Shown in pieces: positions 25,799-35,043 of a stretch of DNA of 64,000 nucleotides (positions within the stretch are counted from its first letter, which is position 1; each line of letters begins with the position of its first letter). Made by a program: the position numbers and the translations under genes. A model generated the notes under the pieces. It saw nothing but the letters and a program-made list of their open reading frames with translations. It was not told where the DNA came from and ran no database searches. The stretch is taken from positions 124,001 to 188,000 of the forward strand of contig NZ_SMOK01000047.1 in the NCBI RefSeq assembly GCF_004353925.1, read 5' to 3'. Origin of the DNA: Pseudomonas sp. H9. Lineage in GTDB: Bacteria; Pseudomonadota; Gammaproteobacteria; Pseudomonadales; Pseudomonadaceae.

Positions 25799-27523
25799 TT
25801 ACTGAAGCAGCTTCAGAACAGACGATGGCAGCTGGTTGGCCTGGGACAGGATCGCAGTGGAAGCCTGTTGCAGGGTTTGTTGCTTGGTCAGCTCGGCAGC
25901 TTCAGAAGCGAAGTCAGCGTCTTCTACACGGCCTTTAGCAGCCGAGGAGTTCTGCGAAATGCTCTGCAGGTTGGCGACGGTGCTGGCGAAACGGTTTTGC
26001 ACCGCACCCAGCTGCGAACGCTGGCTGTCGATCTGCTGCATGGCGTCGTCCAGAGCCTGGATGGCCTGCTGCGAAGAAGCGGCAGTCAGGATGTTCAGGT
26101 CGGAAACGCTGGTTTCCATGGTGGTGGCAGACTTGGTGCCAGCGGCGGCAACAGCGGTCAGACCCAGAGCAGCCAGACCGGTACCGGCAGCGCCGTCCTT
26201 GACGGTGATGTCTTTGTCAGCGAACAGGTTCAGGGTGCCGTCGGTGTTTTTGCTGGCGATAACGCCGGTGCTGGCGCTGTTGATCGAAGCAACAACGGCA
26301 TCGATGGTGTCGCCTTTCTTGAACTTGACTTCAACGCCGTTCAGGTCGATGGAAGTGTCAGCAGTCAGTTTGGCTTGAGTAGTACCAGCCGACAGACCCA
26401 GCTGCGACAGCGAACCGGCAGAAGTGTTAGCCAGCTTGATGTCAGCACCGTTGCCCGAAGTCAGCTTGACACGGCCATCGACGAGCTCGGCTTTAGCACC
26501 GTTAGCCGTGCCACCTGCAGCGGTTTCCATGGCGGTCAGTACGTTGGCAATGGTGCTGGTTGCAGTCCAGCTAACAGCGTTGCCATTGACAGTAATGGAG
26601 CCGGTAGCATCCATTGTGCTAGCAGTGGTAACAGGTACGGCTGCTGTAGTACCTGCTGCGCCCAGGCCAAGCGAGGCCAAACCGTTGGTTGCAGGACCAG
26701 GGTTGGTACCCAGCGTGATGTCACTGCTCGACTTCAGGGTCACAATGCCAGCAGCGTCGGCACTTGCAGTAACGCCAGTCTCAGCGGTCTTTTTGTTGAT
26801 TTCAGTGACTGCAGCGGCGCCAGCGGCAGCACCAGCGGCAGCAGCAGTCAGCTTGACAGTTACACCGTTGATCACCAGCTCATCAGTAGCAAGGGTGGCA
26901 CCAGCGGCCGCACCGCCTACCTTTTTAGCGACATCGCCGAATGCCGAACCGGTAGTGGTAGCAGCCAGGCCTTTGGGTGCATCGCCATTAACCGAAGCTT
27001 CGCTGTAAGTACCTTTCAGCGCAGTGGCGCTGATGTCGGTCATGCCGAACGAAATGGTTTCGTTGGCGTTGGCGCCGATCTGGAACGCAACGTTGCTGAA
27101 CGAGCCGTCCAGCAGGTTACGACCACCGAAGGTGGTGGTGCTGGCGATACGGTTCAGTTCGCCGACTTTAGCGGTGAATTCTTGCTGCAGGGAAACACGG
27201 TCAGCGTCGGATTTATCACCGTTCGCTGCTTGCAGGGCGAGTTCACGCAGACGCTGCAGGGTGTTGGTGGATTCCTGCATTGCGCCTTCAGCGGTCTGGG
27301 CGATCGAAACACCGTTGTTGGCGTTAGCGATGGCAACGTTCAGGCCTTTGACCTGGTTGTTCAGACGGTTGGCGATCTGCATGCCAGCGGCGTCGTCTTT
27401 GGCGCTGTTGATTTTCAGGCCGGAAGACAGACGGTTCATCGACTGGCTCAGGGCGTCGGAAGCTTTGTTCAGGTTCTTCTGGACACCCAGGGAAGTGATG
27501 TTGGTGTTTACGGATAATGCCAT
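25799..27523 (-). CDS. fliC: Flagellin FliC with three central IN-type repeats
   Basis: Filament subunit, 574 residues. The conserved D0/D1 ends are intact (MALSVNTNITSLGVQKNLNK; end LPSSVLKLLQ). The flg22-equivalent region is residues 30-51, with Met at the position usually Leu in AAGLQIA. The variable middle (about 210-470) contains three related blocks, about 215-295, 309-383 and 390-463. Each has a flagellin_IN-like beginning (LVINGVTVKL, ITVNGNAVSW, IDLNGVEVKF) and an ending close to LxxLGLxAGT. Block one has a low-complexity GAAAGAAA insert. A FliA promoter precedes it. FliS and FliD genes lie downstream. Confidence 0.97.
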   Translation of the reverse strand: MALSVNTNITSLGVQKNLNKASDALSQSMNRLSSGLKINSAKDDAAGMQIANRLNNQVKGLNVAIANANNGVSIAQTAEGAMQESTNTLQRLRELALQAANGDKSDADRVSLQQEFTAKVGELNRIASTTTFGGRNLLDGSFSNVAFQIGANANETISFGMTDISATALKGTYSEASVNGDAPKGLAATTTGSAFGDVAKKVGGAAAGATLATDELVINGVTVKLTAAAAGAAAGAAAVTEINKKTAETGVTASADAAGIVTLKSSSDITLGTNPGPATNGLASLGLGAAGTTAAVPVTTASTMDATGSITVNGNAVSWTATSTIANVLTAMETAAGGTANGAKAELVDGRVKLTSGNGADIKLANTSAGSLSQLGLSAGTTQAKLTADTSIDLNGVEVKFKKGDTIDAVVASINSASTGVIASKNTDGTLNLFADKDITVKDGAAGTGLAALGLTAVAAAGTKSATTMETSVSDLNILTAASSQQAIQALDDAMQQIDSQRSQLGAVQNRFASTVANLQSISQNSSAAKGRVEDADFASEAAELTKQQTLQQASTAILSQANQLPSSVLKLLQ

Positions 27524-27603
27524 TACGAAATCCTCGTTGGATGGATACTGCGGCTTCCGGCCCTGGCAACCGCCGGGTGTGGCCTAGAGAACCTTCGTAA
27601 TGG

Positions 27604-27630
27604 TTATCGTCGTGAAAACAGGTTGCTTGA
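27604..27630 (-). promoter_or_regulatory. FliA (sigma-28) promoter of fliC
   Basis: On the minus strand TCAAG is followed 14 bases later by GACGATAA, close to the FliA -35 and the GCCGATAA -10. It ends 81 bases upstream of the fliC ATG. Pseudomonas fliC is FliA-dependent. The rest of the 27524-27835 gap holds a short A+T-rich tract and the REP pair at 27744. Confidence 0.8.
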
Positions 27631-27743
27631 GGGTTTTTTTGAAAATTTTTACTAGCACCGTGCCACCCTTTGTAATTCAAGGGCTTGAACGCCAATAAAA
27701 ACGGGGCATTGCGCAAAAACTGACGCCAGTAATCCGAAGTCAT

Positions 27744-27819
27744 CCGGTGGGAGCGGGCTTGCCCCGCGAACGCGATCTGGCAGTCACACCGCATCGCGGG
27801 GCAAGCCCGCTCCCACCGG
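27744..27819. repeat. REP pair between the ketoacyl synthase gene and fliC
   Basis: Two inverted REP units with CCGGTGGGAGCGGGCTTG at the outer ends and a spacer of about 20 bases. It starts 17 bases after the stop of the ketoacyl synthase gene. Confidence 0.93.
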
Positions 27820-27835
27820 CCCTCTAGCGTAAGGC

Positions 27836-28777
27836 TTACGAGCGATAGAGGATTGCCGAGCCCCACGACAGGCCGACACCAAAGCCACTGATGGCCACGC
27901 GCTTCCAGCTGCCGTCGAGCATGTGTTTCTCCAGCAGCAGCGGCACGCTGGACGACACGGTGTTGCCGGTTTCGAGCATGTCCTTGATGAACTTGTCCTT
28001 CACCGTCGACTCCGGATCTTCGTCAAAACGACGGGCCACGGCATCAACAATCGCGGCGCTGCCCTGGTGGATGCAGAACGCATCGACATCTGCGGCGGTC
28101 AGCCCCGAAGCATCAAGCAGTTCGTTCAGGTGCGCAGGCACTTTGACCAAGGCAAAGTTGAATACCTGACGGCCGTTCATGAAGAAATTGCCATCAGTGA
28201 CTTTCAGGTGCGCAGCACCGGAGCCGTCGGTACCGAAGCGCGCCTGCCCCAGCTGCCAGGTGGCATCTTCGCCCATCCAGGTGGCGGTGGCGGCATCACC
28301 GAACAGCATGGTGGTGTTGCGGTCTTCCGGATCAACGATTTTCGAATACGGGTCGGCGGTGATCAGCAGGCCGTTCTTCAGGCCTGCGGCCTCCATGAAG
28401 CCCTTGATTGCATACAGGCCATAGACATACCCCGAGCAGCCCAGCGATACGTCAAACGCTGCCACCCGAGTCGACAGGCCGAGTTTGTCCTGGACGATGG
28501 CGGCGGTGTGCGGCAAACCTTCTTCGTCACCGTTTTGGGTGACCACGATCAGCGCATCAATGGATTGCGGGTCGAGGCTTGGGTTGTTGGCAAACAACGC
28601 CTTGGCGGCCTCTACGCAGAGGTCTGAGGTTTCTTGCTCATCGTCCTTGCGCGGCAGAAAGGTCGAACCGATCTTGCCAAAGATGAAGGTCTCATCCTTG
28701 CCGAACTTCGCACCCTGGGCATAGTTGTCCAGGCCAGCGGGGGGCACGTAACTCGCGATACTTTTAATGCCAATCAT
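27836..28777 (-). CDS. 3-oxoacyl-ACP synthase III-like enzyme of the flagellin modification locus
   Basis: Thiolase-fold ketosynthase, 313 residues, FabH-like. The Cys-His-Asn triad is visible: Cys in SLGCSGYVYGL, His in FCIHQGSAAI, Asn in LETGNTVSSS. Such a gene sits next to flagellin and the glycosyltransferase genes fgt1/fgt2 in several pseudomonads (orf3 of the P. syringae glycosylation island), where it may supply acyl groups for the flagellin sugar. Here no glycosyltransferase is adjacent. It starts at the ATG at 28777 with a weak ribosome site, and its own transcription unit is likely. Housekeeping FabH is less likely given the context. Confidence 0.85.
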   Translation of the reverse strand: MIGIKSIASYVPPAGLDNYAQGAKFGKDETFIFGKIGSTFLPRKDDEQETSDLCVEAAKALFANNPSLDPQSIDALIVVTQNGDEEGLPHTAAIVQDKLGLSTRVAAFDVSLGCSGYVYGLYAIKGFMEAAGLKNGLLITADPYSKIVDPEDRNTTMLFGDAATATWMGEDATWQLGQARFGTDGSGAAHLKVTDGNFFMNGRQVFNFALVKVPAHLNELLDASGLTAADVDAFCIHQGSAAIVDAVARRFDEDPESTVKDKFIKDMLETGNTVSSSVPLLLEKHMLDGSWKRVAISGFGVGLSWGSAILYRS

Positions 28778-29088
28778 TCTGGCTTCCCAATCAAAACAGC
28801 CAAAGACCGCCGCTCGCTAAACTGAGGGCGCCAAAAACCGGGCCTGCACTGCCCTGAAGCTACACACTAAAAATCGGCAACAAATTCTTGCAAATGCCAC
28901 CAACAGGATACAGGGAAGATGCCCGATCCGACTCATTGGTCACACTCAATTACCATAAGTCGAGGGCTACAGGCATTCTCACAGGCAAAAAAAACCGGTA
29001 GGAGCGGGCTTGCCCCGCGATTGCGGTGTGTCAGTCACATTGCAATCGCGGGGCAAGCCCGCTCCCACCGGAGGGTGTTTTGGGCGGC
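28778..29088. other. Gene-free interval between flgL and the ketoacyl synthase gene
   Basis: The interval of 311 bases holds the REP pair at 28995-29071 and an A+T-richer stretch (about 28855-28995) that probably contains the promoter of the ketoacyl synthase gene. I see no sigma-54 or FliA site of convincing quality and no coding sequence. Confidence 0.6.
28995..29071. repeat. REP pair downstream of flgL
   Basis: Two inverted REP units with CCGGTAGGAGCGGGCTTG and its complement at the outer ends; the hairpin starts about 18 bases after the flgL stop and may mark the end of the flgF-flgL transcript. Confidence 0.93.
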
Positions 29089-30654
29089 TTAGAGCTTGTT
29101 GAACAAGCTCAGCTGCGACAAGCGTGCAAAGGCCAACTGTGAGGCCTCCAGCATCGCCTGCTGCAAGGTCAAGGTGATCGCCGCCGTCGACATATCGGTA
29201 TTACCAATAGCCGCCTGGGTGCTCTTGTTGGCCAGGTCCAGGCTGATGTTCTCCTGCTTCTGGATTTCCAGCGAGTTACCCCGCGCACCGATCGAGCCAC
29301 GCGTGATGTCCATGCGCTCACGGGCACTGGCGATGTTGGAAATCGCCGAATCTACCGCCTGCTTGAGGGCAATCGATGTCTCGCCATCGGTCACTGGCTT
29401 GTCCAGCGCGGTACGCAACTGCGCCAGGGTATCAAGCACGTTCTGGGTCTTGTGGGTATTGGCCGTCACGCCGAACTGATCACCGGCCTTTGGCGGGCCG
29501 TCGAACTGATAGGTAACACCGGCGACGGTCAGGGCGTTGCCAGCCCCGATGGTGCCGCTGGCCACCGGCTTGCTGTCAGCGGTGTAAGGCTGGGCATACA
29601 GCTCGTAATCAGTATCGCTGGTGAACTTGAGCAGCGCCCCGCCACTGGGGAAGGTGCTGCGATAGTCATCATTATCGCTGATGCTGGTACCGGTGACCTG
29701 CGCCGTAGACGGGTTACCGGCACCACGCGAGGCGTTGATGGTGTCGGGGCGCGCACCGAAGGTGAACTCATGCCCGGCAATGACGGCGTCAGGATCATCA
29801 CCGTCCTTGAGGGCGATGTTGATCTCCAGATCGACACCGCGGAAGGAGATCATGTTGCCGCCTTCAGCGTTGCGGTCGAAGGTGCCGTTGGTAGCGGTTT
29901 CGCTGGTGACGTCGTTACCGTTGGCATCCTTGATGCTGTACTGCGTTGCGCTGGTGAAGGTGATGGTATACGGCTGACCTTTACCAAACGAACTGTTATA
30001 GGTGTTGACCGAGGTCATCAGGCCCTGAGACAAGCCGACACGGCCGTCGTTAGGCAGTGGCGCCTGCAGGCTGGTCTCGGTCCGGCTGTTGTTGATGGCC
30101 TGATCGAAAACGCTGTAACCGCTGTCGTTGGTGGCCAGGAACAGGGTATCGGAGACCTGCAGGCTGAGCTGGGTCTGATCACCCTGATAGCTGTAGGTAC
30201 CGTCGCTGTTGCGCACGTAAGGCGGCTGCGAAGTCTTGGAGCCGCCAAACAGGTAGTTGCCATTGGCATCACGGGAATTAAGCAGGCCGAAGACGTTGGC
30301 TTCGATCTCTTTGATCTCGGCACTGATCGAGGCCCGGTCGGCATCGCTCAGACTGCCGTCACCGGCCTTCAAGGTCAGCTCGACGGCCCGTTGCAGCGCG
30401 TCGTTGATGGTCGAAAGCACGCTTTCTTCCTGCAACAGCGCGTTGTTCACGGTGGTCATGTTGGCGTCATATTGACCCAACAAGGCGCTTTGCTGCTGCA
30501 ACAACAGCAAACGCGCAGCACCGACCGGATCATCCGCCGCAGTCTGGATGCGAATACCCGACGACACCTGCTCCGAGGTTTTGGCAGTGTCGGAGAAATT
30601 CTTCGAGTAGCTGTTGGCGCTGGTCTCATAGAACTGAGCAGTGGAAATACGCAC
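29089..30654 (-). CDS. flgL: Hook-filament junction protein FlgL (HAP3)
   Basis: Adaptor between FlgK and the filament. It has 521 residues, longer than enteric FlgL (about 317). The flagellin-like ends are conserved (MRISTAQFYETSANSYSKNF; DMSTAAITLTLQQAMLEASQ) and the length comes from a large central domain. Starts 13 bases after the flgK stop; the last gene of flgFGHIJKL. Confidence 0.94.
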   Translation of the reverse strand: MRISTAQFYETSANSYSKNFSDTAKTSEQVSSGIRIQTAADDPVGAARLLLLQQQSALLGQYDANMTTVNNALLQEESVLSTINDALQRAVELTLKAGDGSLSDADRASISAEIKEIEANVFGLLNSRDANGNYLFGGSKTSQPPYVRNSDGTYSYQGDQTQLSLQVSDTLFLATNDSGYSVFDQAINNSRTETSLQAPLPNDGRVGLSQGLMTSVNTYNSSFGKGQPYTITFTSATQYSIKDANGNDVTSETATNGTFDRNAEGGNMISFRGVDLEINIALKDGDDPDAVIAGHEFTFGARPDTINASRGAGNPSTAQVTGTSISDNDDYRSTFPSGGALLKFTSDTDYELYAQPYTADSKPVASGTIGAGNALTVAGVTYQFDGPPKAGDQFGVTANTHKTQNVLDTLAQLRTALDKPVTDGETSIALKQAVDSAISNIASARERMDITRGSIGARGNSLEIQKQENISLDLANKSTQAAIGNTDMSTAAITLTLQQAMLEASQLAFARLSQLSLFNKL

Positions 30655-30667
30655 GGTCGGCTACTCC

Positions 30668-32710
30668 TTACAGGGCGTTGATCAAGGTGCTGAAGGTTTC
30701 TTGCGCGGTCTTGATGATCTGCGACGACGCGGTGTAGTAGTGCTGGAACTTCACCAGGCTTGCGGCTTCGTCATCCAGGTTGACCCCGGAAACCGAAGCG
30801 CGCCCAGCCTTGGCCGAATCCAGCACGGCACCGCTGGCGGTGCTGTCGATCTTGGCCTGGTTGGCCTTGGCCCCGACCCGCTCGACCAACGAGGCATAGG
30901 CCGAGGTGAAGCTGGTGCCTGCACCTGCGCCGGTGCCGACCGTGGCCTTGGTTTGCAGGTCGAGCAGCGACTGGGCGTTGCGGTTGTCGGATTTACCCTC
31001 GGCGTTGAACGCCAGGGTGAAGCTGTCATTGCCCGCCGGGCTGCCGCCAACGGTGGTTTCGACACTGAAGGTACGCGGGTTGCCGCTACCATCGAGGATC
31101 GGCGCACCCGAGGCGTCGCGCATCGGCACATTGATCGACAGTTTGTTGTCCTGGCCCGGCACAATGGTGCCTGAGCCAATCTCGGCGCCTTTGGAGTCGA
31201 ACAACTTGTAACCTTGCGTGCCGCCACTGGCGTCGCTGAACACCACGCGCACCGGCATGGAGTGCTTGATCGCCTCCTGCATTTGCGCCTGCTCGGCACC
31301 ACCGTAAATATCCAGGCGCTCGCCCAGGTTCGGCTGGGTGATGGTGCCGGTACCGCCATTGCCGCCACCGGCAGTGGCGCTGATCGGGCCGGCAAATGCC
31401 AGCTTGTTGGCGTCGGTCAGCACCGTATCGATGCTGCCAGCTGCCGCACGGGTCGGAATGACCTTGAAGCTGTCACCCGCCGCCAGGGTGCCGCCGTTGA
31501 GCGACAGGGTGAAACCGTCAATTTCCGGTGCTGGGTCCTGGTCGATGGCGAAAGGGCCCATCTCGGTGCCATCGGAGCGGCGCACGGTGTAGTTCTTGTC
31601 GCTGGTGAACTTGACCTCATAGTCGTACGTGCTCAGCGCACCGCTGTTGGTGATGGTCACGTTGAGGTTGCCAGAGCCTGCGCTGTTGCCCGACGACGCC
31701 AAGCTGCGTTGGCTGATCGCGGCGGCGCTGTTGATGCTGGAGAACAGCCCGCTGCCGAACTGGCCATTGGCATCCAGGCCCTGCCCCAACTGGCTGTTGA
31801 TCGTGTCGGCAACTACCAGCGCCACACGCCCCAGTTCGTTCATCGACGGGTTGAGGACTTCATCGCGATAGCGCAGCAAGCCACCGATCTGCCCGCCACT
31901 GACCACCGAGGTGACGTCAGAACTGAAGGTCTGATAATTGATGCTGATGCTGTACTGGCTCTTGTCGGTGGGGCTCGGCCCGACCGACAAGGTGTTGGCC
32001 TGGTAACCGGTGACCAGCGATTGGCCGGTACCCAGGTAGACGTCGAGGTTGCCGTCACGCTCCTGTACGGTCACGCCGACCAGTTCATTGAGCTGACGCA
32101 CCGCTTCGTTGCGCGCATCGATCAGGTTGTTGGGGGTGTTGCCCGAAGCCGACATCTGCACGATTTGCTTGTTGTATTCAGCAATGTTGGCGGTCAGTTT
32201 GTTGACCTGCCCGGTCATGGTGTCGAGCTGGGAGTTGATGTTGTCGTTCTGCTGGCTCATCTGCTTCGAGATGGCGTTGAAACGGTTGCTCAGGGTTTGC
32301 GCCTGAGTCAGCAGCAGCTGGCGCGAGGCAACATCACTGGGCGACGCCGAGGCGGTCTGCAAGGCGGAGAAAAACGAGGTGAGCACCGAGCTGATGCCGG
32401 TGTCGCGGTCGGCCAGCAACTTGTCGACGCTGGTGATCTGATCCTGGAAGGCAAGTGCATCGGTGTTCAGCGACGTGGCGGTTTGCAGCTGATTATCCAG
32501 GTAGCTGTTGTAGATGCGGCGAACATCCGACAGCGTGGTACCGGTGCCGATAAAGCCGACACCAATGTTCTGCATGCCACCAGCGACCTGCACTGCCTGC
32601 TGGCGCGAATAACCCGACGTCGCCGCGTTGGCGATGTTGTTCGAGGTAATCGCAAGTGCGGCCTGGCTGGCATTCAGGCCACTCAGCCCGATCGAGATCA
32701 GATTCGACAT
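30668..32710 (-). CDS. flgK: Hook-associated protein FlgK (HAP1)
   Basis: First hook-filament junction protein. The 680 residues start MSNLISIGLSGLNASQAALA with the rod/hook N-terminal motif (SNNIANAATSGYSRQ) and end with the conserved SGVNLDDEAASLVKFQHYYT. It starts 10 bases after the flgJ stop, in the flgFGHIJKL operon. Confidence 0.96.
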   Translation of the reverse strand: MSNLISIGLSGLNASQAALAITSNNIANAATSGYSRQQAVQVAGGMQNIGVGFIGTGTTLSDVRRIYNSYLDNQLQTATSLNTDALAFQDQITSVDKLLADRDTGISSVLTSFFSALQTASASPSDVASRQLLLTQAQTLSNRFNAISKQMSQQNDNINSQLDTMTGQVNKLTANIAEYNKQIVQMSASGNTPNNLIDARNEAVRQLNELVGVTVQERDGNLDVYLGTGQSLVTGYQANTLSVGPSPTDKSQYSISINYQTFSSDVTSVVSGGQIGGLLRYRDEVLNPSMNELGRVALVVADTINSQLGQGLDANGQFGSGLFSSINSAAAISQRSLASSGNSAGSGNLNVTITNSGALSTYDYEVKFTSDKNYTVRRSDGTEMGPFAIDQDPAPEIDGFTLSLNGGTLAAGDSFKVIPTRAAAGSIDTVLTDANKLAFAGPISATAGGGNGGTGTITQPNLGERLDIYGGAEQAQMQEAIKHSMPVRVVFSDASGGTQGYKLFDSKGAEIGSGTIVPGQDNKLSINVPMRDASGAPILDGSGNPRTFSVETTVGGSPAGNDSFTLAFNAEGKSDNRNAQSLLDLQTKATVGTGAGAGTSFTSAYASLVERVGAKANQAKIDSTASGAVLDSAKAGRASVSGVNLDDEAASLVKFQHYYTASSQIIKTAQETFSTLINAL

Positions 32711-32720
32711 TCTTCAGTCC

Positions 32721-33911
32721 TTATAGATTCGTGGTACCGCCAGCCAAGGCGTATTGCGGGGTTGGCTGCAACTGCCGGGCAATGCTGATGATCTTGCGCG
32801 CGTAGTCAGGGTCGGTGGCGTAGCCGGCCTTTTGCAGCTCTTTGGCAAACTGTTCCGGGTTATCGGCCGAACTCACGGCATCTTTATAGCGCGCGTTGTT
32901 CTGCAACAGGCTGACCAGGTCATGGAAGCTGTCTTGATAGGAATCGTAGGAGCGGAACGCTGCCGTCTCCTTGACGAACTGGCCGTTACGGAACTCGCTG
33001 GTAATCGCCCGCGCCTGATCGCCTTGCCAATTGCCGGTGGCCTTGATGCCAAACAGGTTGTGACTGCTGCTGCCATCAGCCTGACGCATGACCGACTTGC
33101 CCCAACCAGTTTCCAGTGCGGCCTGCGCCACCAGATAGCGTGGGTCGATGCCAATACGCTTGGCGGCCTGCTCGGCCATCGGCAACATGGTGGCGACGAA
33201 ATCATCCGAAGAACTGAAGGCACGCTTGGCGGGTGCCAACGGCGGCTGGGCCACGGCACGGCCGTAAATGCGCATCTCGCTCGGTGCGGCAAAAGTTTGC
33301 GCTGGCTGCCAGTCACCCTTGGCCACCGCATCACCGATCGCTCGACCAGGAATCGGCGCGGTGTTGGTGGTAGCCGCAACGCCACCGGCAGATGGCACCA
33401 GCCCCGCCAGCAGGCGATCAGTGAGCTTGCCCGGCAAGGCCAGGCGACGCGAGTTGAGTGCCGCCACGTCGTTGCGCGTACTCACATCGCTGACGCGATC
33501 AGCCACACCGACTGCTGTGGCACCAAGGGCACGCGGCTGCACGTCAAAGCGCGGGAACGGGCTGGTGTTCACCGAGGATGCTTTCTGCTTGGCCAACTGA
33601 CGCATCAGCACATCTTGCAAGCCAATACCGCCGCCTTCGCGCGACATGCTCACCGCCAGCTGCTGGTCGTACATCTGCTGGTATTGCTTGGTGGTTTCGG
33701 TATTGAGCGGGTTGTCCTTGGCCAGCACATCGCTGGCCGAACGCATCGACTTGAGCATCTCGTTGAGAAACAACGATTCGAATTCCTGCGCCACCTTGCG
33801 CAGGTTGGCTTCGCTGTCGCGGTCACCAACCTTCAACGAGCTGAGCCGATTAAGGTCGGTGTAGGCACCGCTGTCAGACATCGACGCCATTGGATTTTTT
33901 GGCATTTCCAT
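32721..33911 (-). CDS. flgJ: Rod cap and peptidoglycan hydrolase FlgJ
   Basis: Two-domain protein of 396 residues. The N-terminal rod-cap domain (about 25-105) has AQEFESLFLNEMLKSMRSAS. The C-terminal glucosaminidase/muramidase-type domain (about 235-385) has the catalytic Glu in LVAQAALETGWGKSVMRQ. It bores the peptidoglycan for the growing rod. A linker of about 130 residues joins the two. The ATG at 33911 has GAGGG about 8 bases upstream. Confidence 0.95.
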   Translation of the reverse strand: MEMPKNPMASMSDSGAYTDLNRLSSLKVGDRDSEANLRKVAQEFESLFLNEMLKSMRSASDVLAKDNPLNTETTKQYQQMYDQQLAVSMSREGGGIGLQDVLMRQLAKQKASSVNTSPFPRFDVQPRALGATAVGVADRVSDVSTRNDVAALNSRRLALPGKLTDRLLAGLVPSAGGVAATTNTAPIPGRAIGDAVAKGDWQPAQTFAAPSEMRIYGRAVAQPPLAPAKRAFSSSDDFVATMLPMAEQAAKRIGIDPRYLVAQAALETGWGKSVMRQADGSSSHNLFGIKATGNWQGDQARAITSEFRNGQFVKETAAFRSYDSYQDSFHDLVSLLQNNARYKDAVSSADNPEQFAKELQKAGYATDPDYARKIISIARQLQPTPQYALAGGTTNL

Positions 33912-33921
33912 GTGCCAGCCC

Positions 33922-35037
33922 TCAGATCACGATCAGGTCAGCTTGCAACGCGCCGGCCTGTTTCAACGCTTCAAGGATCGCCATCAGGTCACTCGGCGCA
34001 GCCCCAACCTGATTCACAGCGCGAACGATTTCATCCAGCGTGGTGCCCGGGCCGAATTTGAACATCGGCTTGGCTTCCTGCTCGGCATTGACCCGCGAGC
34101 GCGGCACCACTGCCGTCTGGCCATTGGAGAACGGCCCCGGCTGGCTGACAATCGGGTCTTCGGTGATGGTCACGGTCAGGCTGCCGTGGGTGACCGCCGC
34201 TGGCGAGACCTTGACGTTCTGACCAATAACGATGGTGCCGGTACGCGAGTTGATGATGACCTTGGCCACCGCCTGCCCCGGATCGATTTCCAGGTTCTCG
34301 AGGATCGACAGGTAATCGACACGCTGGCTCGGATCGAGCGGCGCGGTGACTCGCACCGAACCACCGTCCACAGCTTGAGCGACGCCAGGGCCAAGCAGTT
34401 CGTTGACCTTGTCGACGATGCGCTTGGCGGTGGTGAAGTCCGGGCGGTTAAGGTTCAGGGTCAGGCTGTTGCCCTGGTTGAAACCGCTAGGCACAGCACG
34501 CTCAACCGAGGCGCCACCGGGAATCCGCCCGGCCGACGGTACGTTGACGGTGATCTTTGAGCCGTCGCGACCTTCGGCGTCAAAACCGCCCACCACCAGG
34601 TTGCCTTGGGCAATGGCGTAGACGTTGCCGTCGATACCCTTGAGCGGCGTCATCAACAGGCTACCGCCGCGCAGACTCTTGGAGTTACCAATCGATGAAA
34701 CGGTGATATCGACCACCTGCCCCGGCTTGGCGAATGGCGGCAGGTCGGCATGCACCGACACTGCGGCCACGTTTTTGAGCTGCACGTTGCCCGAGCCTGC
34801 CGGCACCTTGATACCGAACTGCGAGAGCATGTTGTTGAAAGTCTGCAGGGTGAACGGCGTCTGGGTGGTCTGGTCACCCGTGCCATTGAGGCCCACGACC
34901 AAGCCATAACCGATCAACTGGTTACTACGCACGCCGGAAATACTGGCGATGTCCTTCAGGCGTTCGGCCTGCGCGACAACGGCAACTGACATCAAAAGCG
35001 CTGCGGTAATCAGCTGCTTGAAGTTGAACATGGTCAT
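33922..35037 (-). CDS. flgI: Flagellar P-ring protein FlgI
   Basis: Periplasmic ring around the rod, needing FlgA for assembly. The 371 residues carry a Sec signal peptide (about 1-24, ending VAQA) and the family signature ERLKDIASISGVRSNQLIGY right after it. The start used is the ATG at 35037; a second ATG two codons later is equally usable. It lies 6 bases after the flgH stop. Confidence 0.96.
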   Translation of the reverse strand: MTMFNFKQLITAALLMSVAVVAQAERLKDIASISGVRSNQLIGYGLVVGLNGTGDQTTQTPFTLQTFNNMLSQFGIKVPAGSGNVQLKNVAAVSVHADLPPFAKPGQVVDITVSSIGNSKSLRGGSLLMTPLKGIDGNVYAIAQGNLVVGGFDAEGRDGSKITVNVPSAGRIPGGASVERAVPSGFNQGNSLTLNLNRPDFTTAKRIVDKVNELLGPGVAQAVDGGSVRVTAPLDPSQRVDYLSILENLEIDPGQAVAKVIINSRTGTIVIGQNVKVSPAAVTHGSLTVTITEDPIVSQPGPFSNGQTAVVPRSRVNAEQEAKPMFKFGPGTTLDEIVRAVNQVGAAPSDLMAILEALKQAGALQADLIVI

Positions 35038-35043
35038 TCGAAC

